This document shows positions 11,215 through 24,584 of a DNA stretch of 64,000 nucleotides, one piece after another. The stretch is from Sipunculus nudus (lineage: Eukaryota > Annelida > Sipuncula > Golfingiida > Sipunculidae). The notes beneath the pieces were generated by a model that saw only the letters and a program-made list of their open reading frames with translations, was not told the DNA's origin and did no database searches. Every line of letters starts with the position of its first letter. Positions within the stretch are counted from its first letter, which is position 1. The position numbers were made by a program, and so were the translations under genes. The DNA is taken from NCBI GenBank assembly GCA_026874595.1, contig CM049314.1:23323729-23387728 (forward strand). Direction: 5' to 3'.

Positions 11215-11995
11215 ACATTGTAACATGTATGAACAGTGCATCAACCCGCTATGTATTGTGTAATAAAGCGAAAAATTTGGTGTAATGAAATGCAAAGTAC
11301 AAAATTATATGTACAATATGAAGCAATTTACAGTGTAATATTAAGAAGGCTATGGTATAATGAAATGTACAGGTTAATAGCAAGTAATTTAGATGTCAGT
11401 AACACGCAATACACAGTGATATAACATGTAATGTACAATGTACTAACACTTAATGTACAGTGTAATGAAATGTACACCATGCTAATATATACGATGTACA
11501 ATCACTATGACACGTAATGTACAATTCAATATCAGACAGTTTACCGAGGTAAAGTTTAAAGTGCAATAACATTAAACCATGTAACAACATGCAATATGGG
11601 GTATACTTAAATAAGCACTTAGTGTAGTGTTCATTATTTATAGTTTACAGAAAAGAACGCACAGTGAAATAACACGTAAACTAGATTGTGATGTCATGCA
11701 GTCTGCAGTCTAAAGAAATGTAATGTGTAATTGCACGCAGTCTACAGTGTAATAACACGTTGAATACGGTGTTAAAATGTGGTGCACATCCACGTGATGT
11801 ACAATGTAGTGACGAGAAAGATACAGCAGTGAAACGAAATATACGATGCAATAACACGTTGTATAATGTCATGACACCGATGTTAATGTTATAGCACGTA
11901 ACGCATAATGTTATAACCCTTACAATGTAATGAAGCCTGTTGAACAGTGTTAGCAACGAAACAAAAAATTTACTAAGTCTCATAATGATTATCAA
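11215..11995. repeat. Degenerate short-period repeat block 2
   Basis: Drifting variants of gtaatgtacagtg, cagtgtaataacacgt and similar phrases with irregular spacing of about 20-45 bases. Positions 1-613 are the same block in unit A. Equivalents start near 21577 (C), 32928 (D) and 44279 (E), and a diverged form lies at 61215-61659. No coding potential recognised. Confidence 0.5.
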
Positions 11996-12365
11996 GCTTT
12001 CATAACCCCTATATTTTACACAGGCTGATAAAATATGTGATAAAAAGTAATTCTAATTGACATTCCATAAATATACAGAGAGCGAAATAAGATTTTGATT
12101 GAATTAATATATATTTTTTGCATCACAACTGTAAATCATGTTCAGTGACTCGATATATGTAACGTTCGATAGAGCCAAAACATTATGTTTCCTCTTTTAA
12201 GTACTTAGGACATGCATGCACATATATATTTATCTAACACACGGATAATTGGATGATTTTCAGTTTTTTTCTGTGAATACCCTTTCAACGAAGTGTAACG
12301 TAAAATCGCTTCTTTATAATATTAACAGAGATAGATCAAAGTAAAATCAGGTGTCATCTAAAGAA

Positions 12366-14217
12366 TCACGAATTCTCGCCAAATTGCTTTCCTTTGAGTG
12401 CGCTGCGCAAGCGCGGCCAAAACGAAGTCACGTGACCTTCGGAACAATCCCTTGGCCACTCAATATACGTCTGTCTTCGGAGAATATTCACCAGCGTGCG
12501 CGGCATGTCAGACACAGGAACATCTTCCAACAGGACCAGAACTAGTTTGTCGACGCCGCGTTCTATTAAATGGAGCCGCGCCATGTGCATTTCGAATTTA
12601 CACCACCCGCTGCTCATGAAGCCTCGTGACAGGACAAGTAAGGTCTTACGACTGTTGGAAATACTTTTGACAATATTTTCTTCAATGGCAATCCCAGGTA
12701 CGAAGTCTCTTTGGTGAATACAGAGGCGCATTGGATTCTCACATTCTTCAATGTTCGGCAGAAGTTCATCGCATACCCAGTCAATATCATTTTCACAGTG
12801 AGCAACAAAAGCATCGTACACGAAACTGCCCTGATCCTCCGAAAGCTCCTCGTACAGGGCCCGCCTGATTCTAAACTGGAGGAAGGCGTACTTAATATCC
12901 CATCTGAATCGGTATATAAACACGGAAATACAAAGCAAAACGGCCAGCAAACCAGAAAAACTTAATGTCGCGTAAAGCCACCCGATATCGAAACATTTTC
13001 TTTCCAAGTACGGCAGAATGTAGCTTTTTAACTGTATATAACAGTTTAACTGTAATATAACAATGCGTATCATGAAGTGCATGGAAATACTTACTCCTGT
13101 CGTGTAACCATCGCAAGAAATTGAGGGACTCGCACGAGCATTCCAAAGGATTCCCGTCCAAACGAACCACAAATCTACGCTGTTTACTTCTTTCAAAAAC
13201 TCTGTCAAAAGTCTTCATTGCGTTTACCCCGAGGTATCGCAGTTTGTTTTTTGATATATCAACCATGTCTAGTATATTCAGATTATCTAGATTTAAACTA
13301 AAATTTAACATGTTATTGTTAACTAGGCGTAATCTCCGTAATTTCGTATTGTTGCTAAGGAGATGTGGGTGCATTTCAATTATCTCATTTTGAGAAAGGT
13401 CTAAAATTTGAAGTCGAACTAGACGTGGGAATGGGCCAGTGAACCCTTTGACCATGTTTCCAAGCCTGTTGTTGCGTAGGTTTAATCGTACGATGGAATA
13501 TGCAAGGTTAGGACCAAAAGCTTCGTGTGCTATTTCCTTGCAGTTGTTGCCTGACATATCCAAACGAAAGCCCAGTAGTGGTTTCCCGAACTCAACCGTC
13601 CCAGTCATACTCTGGATATTATTATGTGAAAAATCGATCAACTGCGCTTTCAATTTATTTGTGATATGGATCTTTACCATACTGCCTTTCTTGAATACTC
13701 CGATATTGAAACTGTTCCTTGCATATATTTTCTCTAGTGTGTATGGCAAGCGTAAATTAAGTGATGACGTTCTGACGTCACTTGGGTCGTTGTCATAACT
13801 AGAAAACATCCACGTCTGGTGACTTATATCTAGTACCTTTAACCGCTTCAGTTTCCAGAAGTTTGCGTCTTTCAGAGTCAGCCATCCCAGCAGATTACGA
13901 CTTAAATTGAGACTATCCAGTTTGTAAAGCCCGTTAAAACACTCCGGATCCAGCCTATGTAAAGAGCATTTGTCCAGAGCTAGAATCCTTAAACGTGTAC
14001 AGTTTGAGAAAGTGTTGTTTTGGATTCGATCGAAATTATTGCCAGATAAAATCAATTCCGAGACATTTCCTGTGCACACATCTGGAACTTGCTTTAGGCC
14101 TCTGAAGCTGCAGTCAACCTTCTGGGCACTCACTCTACATGCCGATGAACTCGAAGAGTGACCCGTAGTAAACGTCAAGGCCACTAGAAGCAGATTACCA
14201 AGGTGCAAAATTTCCAT
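12366..14217 (-). pseudogene. Toll-like receptor copy B, frameshifted
   Basis: Same gene as copies C and D with the same ATG (14215-14217) and a complete TIR-coding end, but 23 bases are replaced by 18 at 13036-13053, net -5, shifting the frame after residue 388 within the LRRCT. Translation from the normal start runs 441 codons to a stop at 12892: signal peptide and all LRRs, then 53 unrelated residues. No original transmembrane helix or TIR would be made. Up to the scar the protein matches C and D. The TM-TIR part remains open downstream but lacks a natural start. Either a pseudogene or, less likely, a source of a soluble truncated ectodomain. Its 5' intron signals (14237-14837) look normal. 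Confidence 0.88.
13036..13053. other. Templated end-joining scar in TLR copy B
   Basis: The inserted 18 bases, atataacagtttaactgt, look copied from both flanks: atataaca occurs just right of the break and tttaactgt just left. Such nearby-templated filler is typical of polymerase-theta-type end joining. Confidence 0.7.
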
Positions 14218-16390
14218 GGCAGCTGTCCTCAACACACTGCATATGCTTATTAAAAAAAAAGACAATTCTTTCAGTATAAGAAATGTGAGTAATTATGTAC
14301 ATATATCTAAAGTACAGATAAGTATGATTGTTTCAAGATAAATATCGGTTAGTTGACAATTTGAGTAATTAATGTCCAGCAATATAGGAAAAAATGAGAC
14401 ATCGATTTGAAAATTATCAAATGATATTATTTTGCATTCTGATTTTGTTATGTTAAAGTCAGCCAATACATGTTCTTTTCGTGCCTAGCTGGCATATCTT
14501 TTAAATTACAAACCTCTTTTAAACAACCGAAAAATCATCGGTTTGATGGCATACCCATTTCATTGCAAAGAATTCTGGCCAGACAGCTGACTTATCGGCA
14601 AGGGAATATGACATGTCGAGGAATTTGAAAATACTTGGTACACGATAGAAGTATACAGTTTACATAAAAGACCAACCGGTTCTAATAAAATTCCCTCAGC
14701 AAAATACAAGACAAAAGCAGTCTGTTCAAAATGACTATTTATGGGCGAGGTTGAACCGACGGTTTTATTTGCCGGTAGGGTAAATGCGCATAAAGAAATA
14801 AAGTATGTCTCTATACTGAAAGTATATTGATTCTTACCGACGGGGGTGTGTCAGCGAAACAGGACTCGCTCGACGTATCAAGACACGTTTGTTGCACTGT
14901 TAGACATCGTCAGTGACGGCTGAGCCTGAAAATAGTTCTGTCTCATGCACAGGAGAAATCCTTTTATGAGTCACACACAGGCCCAGTCACAGAGTAAAAC
15001 ATGAGACATCAGCTGATTTGTTTATGTTTCAGGATCAAATTCCGCATAAATATCTTGCGCGTCAGGTAAGAGCTTTCCCGACCTCCGCCACATAGGTCCC
15101 ACCTCAGTTAGCACCAGAAATAACTAACTGGCGTAAAAGTAAGGGCATGTTTGAAGAGCCATTGACACCCCTTAGCTATTGGTGCACGATATTATAGCAA
15201 AATAAATCTAATCCTCGTGTGATATAACCAAAGGTCTTCAAGTGCATTGCATGTCTTAGTGGTACACCGGTGATCACTGGAAGGCTAATAAAGGCCAATA
15301 CACGGGGAAAAAGGACAAACGCTTTCTGTGTGCATCATTGTTTTGTTTAGATGCTTAGATATATGCATGGTAAAGCCGGATACGGTTTCATAGGTTGTTG
15401 TGCCAAGCCGCGGTCTTGTAATCATGATACATGGAAGGGTGCCCGAAAGGTCATACATGTAGTACGTGTGTTTATTATCAACATAACTACAGTAGTATTC
15501 AGAGTCCGATCACGGCCAATTCCATCTTTGGTCATACCCCGTGTTTCCCTGGTTTTGTATATAGGGATTGCAATGACGTAACTAAATGTACTTCAATACC
15601 TAAGAGGTCAGGGGCGGTTTTAAAACTTTTAATATTCCTTATACGATTTACATGAAATATCACATTTAGAAGTTACTGTCAAATATGAATAACTATGATA
15701 TTAAAACTTTAATGACAGCCTATGAATCATATGAAGTTTATACTTCTTTAATTGTTCGATCATTAATGTGTTGTATGCCATGTATGCAATCTACCTCAGT
15801 ACTATACTGCATTATTTAAACAAGGCCTACAGGCCTCATGCGAACCTGTGCAATAGGATATAGACAAGGTGTAATGCTTCAATGCTGGACCATTACTTTT
15901 CGAGCACATGAGTAACTTGTATATGAACAATGCAAGTACTAATTATTTTGAACAAGAAATAATTACACAAACATTACTGCTGCAATTCTGGCATGGGTGC
16001 ATACAACACAAAAATGATTGTAGACGGTACCACTAGTCTTGTATACAACGAAGCTATCAGAGATATATACATATGCCCAATATCAGTCTGATATTTCAAA
16101 ACCCTCCTGCGAAAAAGCAGGGACATACACAGTGCAAAAAGTAATGTAGGTGGCGTCACTAGTCTTGTACACGATAAAGCTATCCGAGATGAATTAAAAA
16201 TGCCTAATTTCAGGCCGATGTATCGAATTTCTCTGTAGAAATAAGAAGGCATATACACTGTGCAAAAGTCATCGTAGGTGGCGACACCTGTCTTGTGAAT
16301 GAGAAATCCATCAAAGATACATAGACAGGTCAAAATATCAGGCGAATATATCAGGTGTTTTCGCTTTTCTCCATTAAAATGTTAGTTAAT

Positions 16391-16394
16391 GCAG
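16391..16394. other. 1-kb deletion junction, unit B
   Basis: One gcag joins sequence that in A, C and D is about 1020 bp apart. The identical junction is at 48681-48684 in unit E. Confidence 0.9.
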
Positions 16395-19300
16395 ACCACT
16401 GCTCACAGCCCAGCAAGAGGAAAATAAACTGAACTTATGACCCCTAACAGTTTCTAGGGCTAGAGGCACATGCAAGGTGATCACATTGTACCCATAAAGT
16501 GACAGCATGCCTTTTACCTGGCTGCACTGAATGAACTCTTGACCTATATCAGCCCACACTGAATGAACTCTTCACCCGTTGCTTAATCCGAAACAGCTGG
16601 CAGTCTGTCAACCTATTTTATATACAGACACAATCTTGGCTTATTGGTAAATCTGTTTACACATACTGAAAAACTTTTTATCAAAATATCTAGAATAATA
16701 AAGGATACAGTCCTATCACTGGTAAAGGTCAAATAATTCTTTTAAAAATCATTCAAGTAAACTTGAACAAAGGCCACCTAGGAATCATTCTTCTGCAATG
16801 TTACAGAAGTTATAATTGAAACAACATTTTTGTAGAAGATTATTGCAGTCCTCAGTTTGAAATAGGCTTAAAATGGCAATAAAACCAACTTAAGCTTTTC
16901 ACGACTCTAACAATAATCAACTAACTCAATCTATTCTTATAAGATTGAAAGAACCATGTCCTTGGATAATTCGTGTGAAAAATTGAACGATTCAACTTGA
17001 CAGTTTCATATCATAAAACATTTTTAAGCTGAAAGAGGCTAATAGTATGAGGATTTTGCCTGTTAAAAACAGGTCAATGTATATGACGCCACAAAATCTG
17101 CTATTTCAAATATGAGTCATGTGACTAAAATTTGCACAATACTCGGTGGAGCTAACTCCAGTCCTTTCTGGAATTGCTATGTCAGTAAGCTAAATTGGCT
17201 AAATGACAACGTTCAAATTCACGTAACTCCACCAAAATTCACCAAACGCAAACCATTTGCCCAAACTTGAAAGGGCATGCCGCTGAGTTCATTTCTGTAG
17301 AATATTGAAGAATTTGGCTAGACCGTTTCGGAGAAGAAGATTTATATTTTTCCGGCTTTTCAAGCTCTTATAAAAAATCTAAGTAAATGCAGATTACAAA
17401 AAAATTAAGCTTAATCCCATATTTATAAGTGACAGATTATTGTATAAAATTTGGGGATGTTAACTCCTGCTATTCCTGAAAACAAATATGAGTTAATGTA
17501 AAGATGACCGATGACCCCCTCACAAAAATGGTCAATGCTGTAGGCGCCACTAATGCCTGAATTTCATATGATTCATGTGACCAACATTTGCATAAAATGT
17601 GGTGATGATAGCTCCGGCGGTTTCTGAGATTGTCATTTAGTATACTTTTTTGGACAGATGATTAAGTTCAACTTCCTGTAACTCGGCCAAAATTTATTGA
17701 ACTTGAACCATTTGAACAAACTTGAAAGTAATGGTACAAGAGGTTATTTCTATGAATTATTGAACAATTTGGCTGGACCTTTTTGAAGAAAAAGATTTTA
17801 AAGTTTTTTTTTCGCTTTCTCTATAAAATATAAGAAGGTGCAATTAGCAAAAAATCCGCTTGAAAAGTGACCCTGTAAAGAAAATGACCATTTATTACAG
17901 GAAAGATAACAATTTGAGCTAGCCCTAGAAATATGAGCCATGCTATGACATCGCACGACTGCACCGTCAAAGATTTGACGTCAGGTGATGATGTCATACT
18001 TACCTCACTAACTAAACACGTGTCCACGTCAGTGTCTCGACAAAGATTTTACTGCTACGCTATTCTAATATCAAATATCTGCTCTCCTCGTTCTGTATAA
18101 CTATTAAATTACTGCGATTGTTTATACGAGAATCATAAATAACTGTGCAGACAAACAGCGATAGAAACATTAATTAACATAACAGAATCGATATATAGCC
18201 TATATGATAAATAACATGAACGATTGTTTGATCGAGATAACAAAATACAGGCCTTGGCCTTCACCAGAAAAGTGTTCGCCTGAAGTGAACCAAAAGTTCG
18301 CCTTTAAATATGACACCGAAGTGAGAACATGGGTGCGGTTCGGCTATTATGACATTACAGTATCATACAATATTATAAATGAATATTATATCATAAGAGT
18401 CACGCACAAGAGCCAACTCTCGGCGCAACAGCAACATATATACGTACCCTTGAAAGTACCACAAAGGCAATCAAGTTAAAGGTTTAATACTGAGAGCTAT
18501 GTACAACATTTAAATTACATAATAATACTAATAGGGGTGCATAATATTTTACAACGTGGGGAAATTTGAAACTCTAACCCCCTGAATGAATGGAACTGCA
18601 TATAATACTGCATTTGTAAAAAAATCCGAATTTTCTTACCAGTGTAAGCCCCTGTTCATCCCCCTAGGACGTTTGCATAAATATAAAAAATACCCTTGTT
18701 TCATTTTTTTTTTCATATATTCTTCAACTCCTTTATTAACTGGGCTTCAAAACAGATTAAAGTTGTGTAAATATACTGACATGATCATCTTAACTGGTAC
18801 TGACGTATTGTTACCATACTGTATTGATAGCATTATCGACGGCCTTAGCGTTGCTTAAAAATGAGATACAAAGAGGAAATGAAGCAAATAAGGCCATATA
18901 GTCATGTGCCATATTGATATAATCAAAACATATACTGAAAGACTGCTATATAAAAATGTTCAGCAAACTTTTGTTAAATATATGTTAAATATGTGAAGAC
19001 GTAAGTGCTGACAGAAAAAAGTATCAAGTAGTATAGGCGTAACAAACTGGCCTACAATGCACCATGGCACGTTATGTACAGTGCACTATCAGACAGTCTG
19101 CCGTGGTGCTAACACGTCGACTGCTATTGCATATAATGTTTGTTGCAATGACATGTAATTTACAATGTAATAACTTTTATTATTTGGTATAATAAACAAG
19201 CGCGTGCAGTGTACCTTATGTATAAGTCATAACACGAAGTCTCAGGGTAACAAAACGTAATCAAGAGTGTAAAAATATATACACAGTGTAAAAATGAATA

Positions 19301-19437
19301 GTACGGTGTATTGACACGTGAATTATAACACAGTGTCATATATGTACAATGTTAATAAACGTGATGTACAATTTGGCAACGTGCAAGATACAGCAGTGAC
19401 ACGTCATATACCGTGAAATAAAAAGTTCTTCAATGTA

Positions 19438-20276
19438 CAGTCCAACGCCTGCTAACGGCCACGCCTCAATAACGGTCAATACGTCTATAACGGTCAGATT
19501 TTCCGGTCCCGAATTTTCGACCGTTATATTTCATAATCATTTTGTTGTCAATTACAGTTACTCCTCTATTCCGTATTACGGCCAGGTTTCTCGGTCCCGC
19601 AGGCCGGTAAACGCCTCAATTACGGTCAGGGGCAGTGACTCCGTGATATAGGCTCAACAAATCTAGCGGCAACTTCTGACCTCAATATCATTACACAAGT
19701 GTCCGCTCTCACATATTCCTATCTGTGCCTGGATAAGGTAACCACTCGACCGTGGCTTCATGAGTTGTTTGACACGTAGCCGGCGTCGTACCACCCAACT
19801 CAGCCTCTTTAGTATGCACAATAGTATAAGGCGTGTGTCCCCACCTGCGTGAACGTTTGGGAATCCGTCGTGCGAGCCGGATCTTAATCAGGGGGTTTGT
19901 CATTTAACCAATGAAAACCAGCGGGTCCCGATGGATATGTCATCAGAAAAACGTTAGGCAAACTGTGGATCCTAAAACTCTGTTTAATATCCTTGTGAAC
20001 ACGTACATCAAGCGAAAACAGTGCATACATGAATAATTATGAATGCAAAATAAACATTGTTACATGTATAAAATGGTTCGCATACATTGTCCAAATCACT
20101 TTGACCATTATGGCGACCAAATAAAAGACAATAAATAAATATTATTTTTTCTTTTTATTGATAACAGTAATCATACTAATACTCTGTATATACGTTTATT
20201 TTGTTGATTTTAATAAAGATGTTAATAAAGATGGTTTCGTGTTACATTTTAAACCCCTTCTTCTGGTCAAGTCCTA
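19438..20276. mobile_element. pogo/Tigger-like element, 3' truncated (unit B)
   Basis: Same truncated element as in unit A, cut at the unit junction. It carries the tail variant gttaataaagat at 20221-20232, a near copy of the adjacent bases ttaataaagat. Confidence 0.65.
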
Positions 20277-20557
20277 ACGGGAAGACTGTGCCCAAAGGTT
20301 AGTTTCACTCACAAAACGAGTGCGCTTTTCGGGGGTTCCCCGCTACTATGACGCAACAATTTGGATGAAACATACCAAGGACTGGAACTTTGCAGATGTA
20401 CATATAGTTATAGTTAAGCAAGCATTAAAATGGAGGCATATACCTACACCAACAAAATTTACATTGACAACAATATATAAAAAAAGACTCTCTATGCACC
20501 CTTTGGTATCCCTTCCCCCGGCGTTCATCACATAGCCACATTCAACACTGCTCGGCC

Positions 20558-20560
<3 letters not shown>

Positions 20561-20645
<85 letters not shown>
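20561..20645. repeat. (TA)n microsatellite, unit C, 85 bp
   Basis: Uninterrupted alternating AT, same length as in unit B. Confidence 0.97.
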
Positions 20646-20647
<2 letters not shown>

Positions 20648-22727
20648 TGACTTCACTTTTCTGATATCCTCCGTCCGCCCCAGGTCTGTGCTTCACGTGG
20701 CACTGAGATACAATTAGGAAGTCCTTTTATGCGGTGATTTCTTCCTCATCGAGTTATGACAAATCGCTTATCAGATTCCTCTGCAGAAATTATTCACATG
20801 ATATATCGACATGCGGAAACATAATATTAGTCATAGGCCATGTGGTTTGGTGCACACAAAATCTGAGAACAATATGGGCGGATGTATTCCACAACTGAAA
20901 GTTCCCGGCCTGAGTGACGGCCTCCTTACTCATTGAGAGAGGATGGCTCCATATAGCCGTATTACCACACTTGGCACGGATGCGAACACATTAGTTAATT
21001 TTCAAGGAACGCTGCTTCGCTTCAGATATATTTCTTACTTACATGTCTAATTCAATAATTGATAAATTTTACGCATGCGCAATAAATGTAACGTGAATGC
21101 AATTGAAAGTTATCATGCACACGCACTTTACAGTATAACAACACGTTGATTTAGGAAAATAATGCTAAATATATATGAATAGCTAGTGATGTAAAAACAC
21201 TCAATGTTAATCTTAACGAGGTCCTATCGGAGACATCAAACCTCCGCCAGAATGATCCATGTGAAACTATACTGTGTAAGTCTGCACACCTGTCACGACT
21301 AAACAACCTCATCCCAGGTCACCTCCAGTACAAAGCCAACCGGTGATATCGATCAGTTGTTCTAATATAATGAAACAATAATAATAACAATGAAAGGATT
21401 ATTCGAATTATATTCTAATGGTTTTCCGGCTTACCACCAACATTTAATGGACTATTTTTGTGTACATTCCTTACCCTCGACAATATTTTAACAAAATTAG
21501 TTCAGAACATTTTGTGTACACTTGTTGACAGACAAACAAAGGGTAAAGTATAATACCTCCCGCCCGTCTGTCAGAGACATTGTAACATGTATGAACAGTG
21601 CATCAACCCGCTATGTATTGTGTAATAAAGCGAAAAATTTGGTGTAATGAAATGCAAAGTACAAAATTATATGTACAATATGAAGCAATTTACAGTGTAA
21701 TATTAAGAAGGCTATGGTATAATGAAATGTACAGGTTAATAGCAAGTAATTTAGATGTCAGTAACACGCAATACACAGTGATATAACATGTAATGTACAA
21801 TGTACTAACACTTAATGTACAGTGTAATGAAATGTACACCATGCTAATATATACGATGTACAATCACTATGACACGTAATGTACAATTCAATATCAGACA
21901 GTTTACCGAGGTAAAGTTTAAAGTGCAATAACATTAAACCATGTAACAACATGCAATATGGGGTATACTTAAATAAGCACTTAGTGTAGTGTTCATTATT
22001 TATAGTTTACAGAAAAGAACGCACAGTGAAATAACACGTAAACTAGATTGTGATGTCATGCAGTCTGCAGTCTAAAGAAATGTAATGTGTAATTGCACGC
22101 AGTCTACAGTGTAATAACACGTTGAATACGGTGTTAAAATGTGGTGCACATCCACGTGATGTACAATGTAGTGACGAGAAAGATACAGCAGTGAAACGAA
22201 ATATACGATGCAATAACACGTTGTATAATGTCATGACACCGATGTTAATGTTATAGCACGTAACGCATAATGTTATAACCCTTACAATGTAATGAAGCCT
22301 GTTGAACAGTGTTAGCAACGAAACAAAAAATTTACTAAGTCTCATAATGATTATCAAGCTTTCATAACCCCTATATTTTACACAGGCTGATAAAATATGT
22401 GATAAAAAGTAATTCTAATTGACATTCCATAAATATACAGAGAGCGAAATAAGATTTTGATTGAATTAATATATATTTTTTGCATCACAACTGTAAATCA
22501 TGTTCAGTGACTCGATATATGTAACGTTCGATAGAGCCAAAACATTATGTTTCCTCTTTTAAGTACTTAGGACATGCATGCACATATATATTTATCTAAC
22601 ACACGGATAATTGGATGATTTTCAGTTTTTTTCTGTGAATACCCTTTCAACGAAGTGTAACGTAAAATCGCTTCTTTATAATATTAACAGAGATAGATCA
22701 AAGTAAAATCAGGTGTCATCTAAAGAA

Positions 22728-24584
22728 TCACGAATTCTCGCCAAATTGCTTTCCTTTGAGTGCGCTGCGCAAGCGCGGCCAAAACGAAGTCACGTGACCT
22801 TCGGAACAATCCCTTGGCCACTCAATATACGTCTGTCTTCGGAGAATATTCACCAGCGTGCGCGGCATGTCAGACACAGGAACATCTTCCAACAGGACCA
22901 GAACTAGTTTGTCGACGCCGCGTTCTATTAAATGGAGCCGCGCCATGTGCATTTCGAATTTACACCACCCGCTGCTCATGAAGCCTCGTGACAGGACAAG
23001 TAAGGTCTTACGACTGTTGGAAATACTTTTGACAATATTTTCTTCAATGGCAATCCCAGGTACGAAGTCTCTTTGGTGAATACAGAGGCGCATTGGATTC
23101 TCACATTCTTCAATGTTCGGCAGAAGTTCATCGCATACCCAGTCAATATCATTTTCACAGTGAGCAACAAAAGCATCGTACACGAAACTGCCCTGATCCT
23201 CCGAAAGCTCCTCGTACAGGGCCCGCCTGATTCTAAACTGGAGGAAGGCGTACTTAATATCCCATCTGAATCGGTATATAAACACGGAAATACAAAGCAA
23301 AACGGCCAGCAAACCAGAAAAACTTAATGTCGCGTAAAGCCACCCGATATCGAAACATTTTCTTTCCAAGTACGGCAGAATGTAGCTTTTTAACTGTGTC
23401 ATGTTCACTCTGTTTCCGTCAATATAACAATGCGTATCATGAAGTGCATGGAAATACTTACTCCTGTCGTGTAACCATCGCAAGAAATTGAGGGACTCGC
23501 ACGAGCATTCCAAAGGATTCCCGTCCAAACGAACCACAAATCTACGCTGTTTACTTCTTTCAAAAACTCTGTCAAAAGTCTTCATTGCGTTTACCCCGAG
23601 GTATCGCAGTTTGTTTTTTGATATATCAACCATGTCTAGTATATTCAGATTATCTAGATTTAAACTAAAATTTAACATGTTATTGTTAACTAGGCGTAAT
23701 CTCCGTAATTTCGTATTGTTGCTAAGGAGATGTGGGTGCATTTCAATTATCTCATTTTGAGAAAGGTCTAAAATTTGAAGTCGAACTAGACGTGGGAATG
23801 GGCCAGTGAACCCTTTGACCATGTTTCCAAGCCTGTTGTTGCGTAGGTTTAATCGTACGATGGAATATGCAAGGTTAGGACCAAAAGCTTCGTGTGCTAT
23901 TTCCTTGCAGTTGTTGCCTGACATATCCAAACGAAAGCCCAGTAGTGGTTTCCCGAACTCAACCGTCCCAGTCATACTCTGGATATTATTATGTGAAAAA
24001 TCGATCAACTGCGCTTTCAATTTATTTGTGATATGGATCTTTACCATACTGCCTTTCTTGAATACTCCGATATTGAAACTGTTCCTTGCATATATTTTCT
24101 CTAGTGTGTATGGCAAGCGTAAATTAAGTGATGACGTTCTGACGTCACTTGGGTCGTTGTCATAACTAGAAAACATCCACGTCTGGTGACTTATATCTAG
24201 TACCTTTAACCGCTTCAGTTTCCAGAAGTTTGCGTCTTTCAGAGTCAGCCATCCCAGCAGATTACGACTTAAATTGAGACTATCCAGTTTGTAAAGCCCG
24301 TTAAAACACTCCGGATCCAGCCTATGTAAAGAGCATTTGTCCAGAGCTAGAATCCTTAAACGTGTACAGTTTGAGAAAGTGTTGTTTTGGATTCGATCGA
24401 AATTATTGCCAGATAAAATCAATTCCGAGACATTTCCTGTGCACACATCTGGAACTTGCTTTAGGCCTCTGAAGCTGCAGTCAACCTTCTGGGCACTCAC
24501 TCTACATGCCGATGAACTCGAAGAGTGACCCGTAGTAAACGTCAAGGCCACTAGAAGCAGATTACCAAGGTGCAAAATTTCCAT
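22728..24584 (-). CDS. Toll-like receptor, intact copy C
   Basis: Receptor of 618 residues: signal peptide, about ten LRRs, LRRCT cysteines C360, C362, C386 and C410, transmembrane helix 414-437 and TIR with YDAFVAH, RDFVPG and FW boxes. The protein is identical to copy D and differs from A at four ectodomain positions (T114, Q192, R251, F341 here). The ATG at 24582-24584 sits in gccATGG. A predicted 5'UTR intron occupies 24604-25204. NxS/T sites in the ectodomain (for example N51, N72, N104, N305, N394) suit a glycosylated extracellular domain. The proline of the BB loop, P509, matches the residue needed for adaptor signalling in vertebrate TLR4. Probable role: innate immune sensing at the plasma membrane; partner adaptors (MyD88 type) are inferred from the family. 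Confidence 0.93.
   Translation of the reverse strand: MEILHLGNLLLVALTFTTGHSSSSSACRVSAQKVDCSFRGLKQVPDVCTGNVSELILSGNNFDRIQNNTFSNCTRLRILALDKCSLHRLDPECFNGLYKLDSLNLSRNLLGWLTLKDANFWKLKRLKVLDISHQTWMFSSYDNDPSDVRTSSLNLRLPYTLEKIYARNSFNIGVFKKGSMVKIHITNKLKAQLIDFSHNNIQSMTGTVEFGKPLLGFRLDMSGNNCKEIAHEAFGPNLAYSIVRLNLRNNRLGNMVKGFTGPFPRLVRLQILDLSQNEIIEMHPHLLSNNTKLRRLRLVNNNMLNFSLNLDNLNILDMVDISKNKLRYLGVNAMKTFDRVFERSKQRRFVVRLDGNPLECSCESLNFLRWLHDRSKYFHALHDTHCYIDGNRVNMTQLKSYILPYLERKCFDIGWLYATLSFSGLLAVLLCISVFIYRFRWDIKYAFLQFRIRRALYEELSEDQGSFVYDAFVAHCENDIDWVCDELLPNIEECENPMRLCIHQRDFVPGIAIEENIVKSISNSRKTLLVLSRGFMSSGWCKFEMHMARLHLIERGVDKLVLVLLEDVPVSDMPRTLVNILRRQTYIEWPRDCSEGHVTSFWPRLRSALKGKQFGENS

Larger units (their letters stand above)
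9915..20276. repeat. Tandem array unit B (10362 bp)
   Basis: Complete unit starting acgggaagactg and ending ctggtcaagtccta. It is shorter than C and D because it lacks the 1-kb segment (single gcag left at 16391-16394). Its (TA)n tract is 85 bases, as in C. Its tail near 20221 has gttaataaagat in place of the ttggactt of A, D and E; C shares this change. The first 1.4 kb (9915-11214) contains no recognisable gene. Short-period repeat block 2 follows at 11215-11995. Confidence 0.95.

Noticed and set aside
12366-13208. Separate 280-codon gene in copy B starting upstream of the TM region
   Set aside because: Its first about 55 codons are the LRR sequence read in a wrong frame before the scar; only the TM-TIR part is real.
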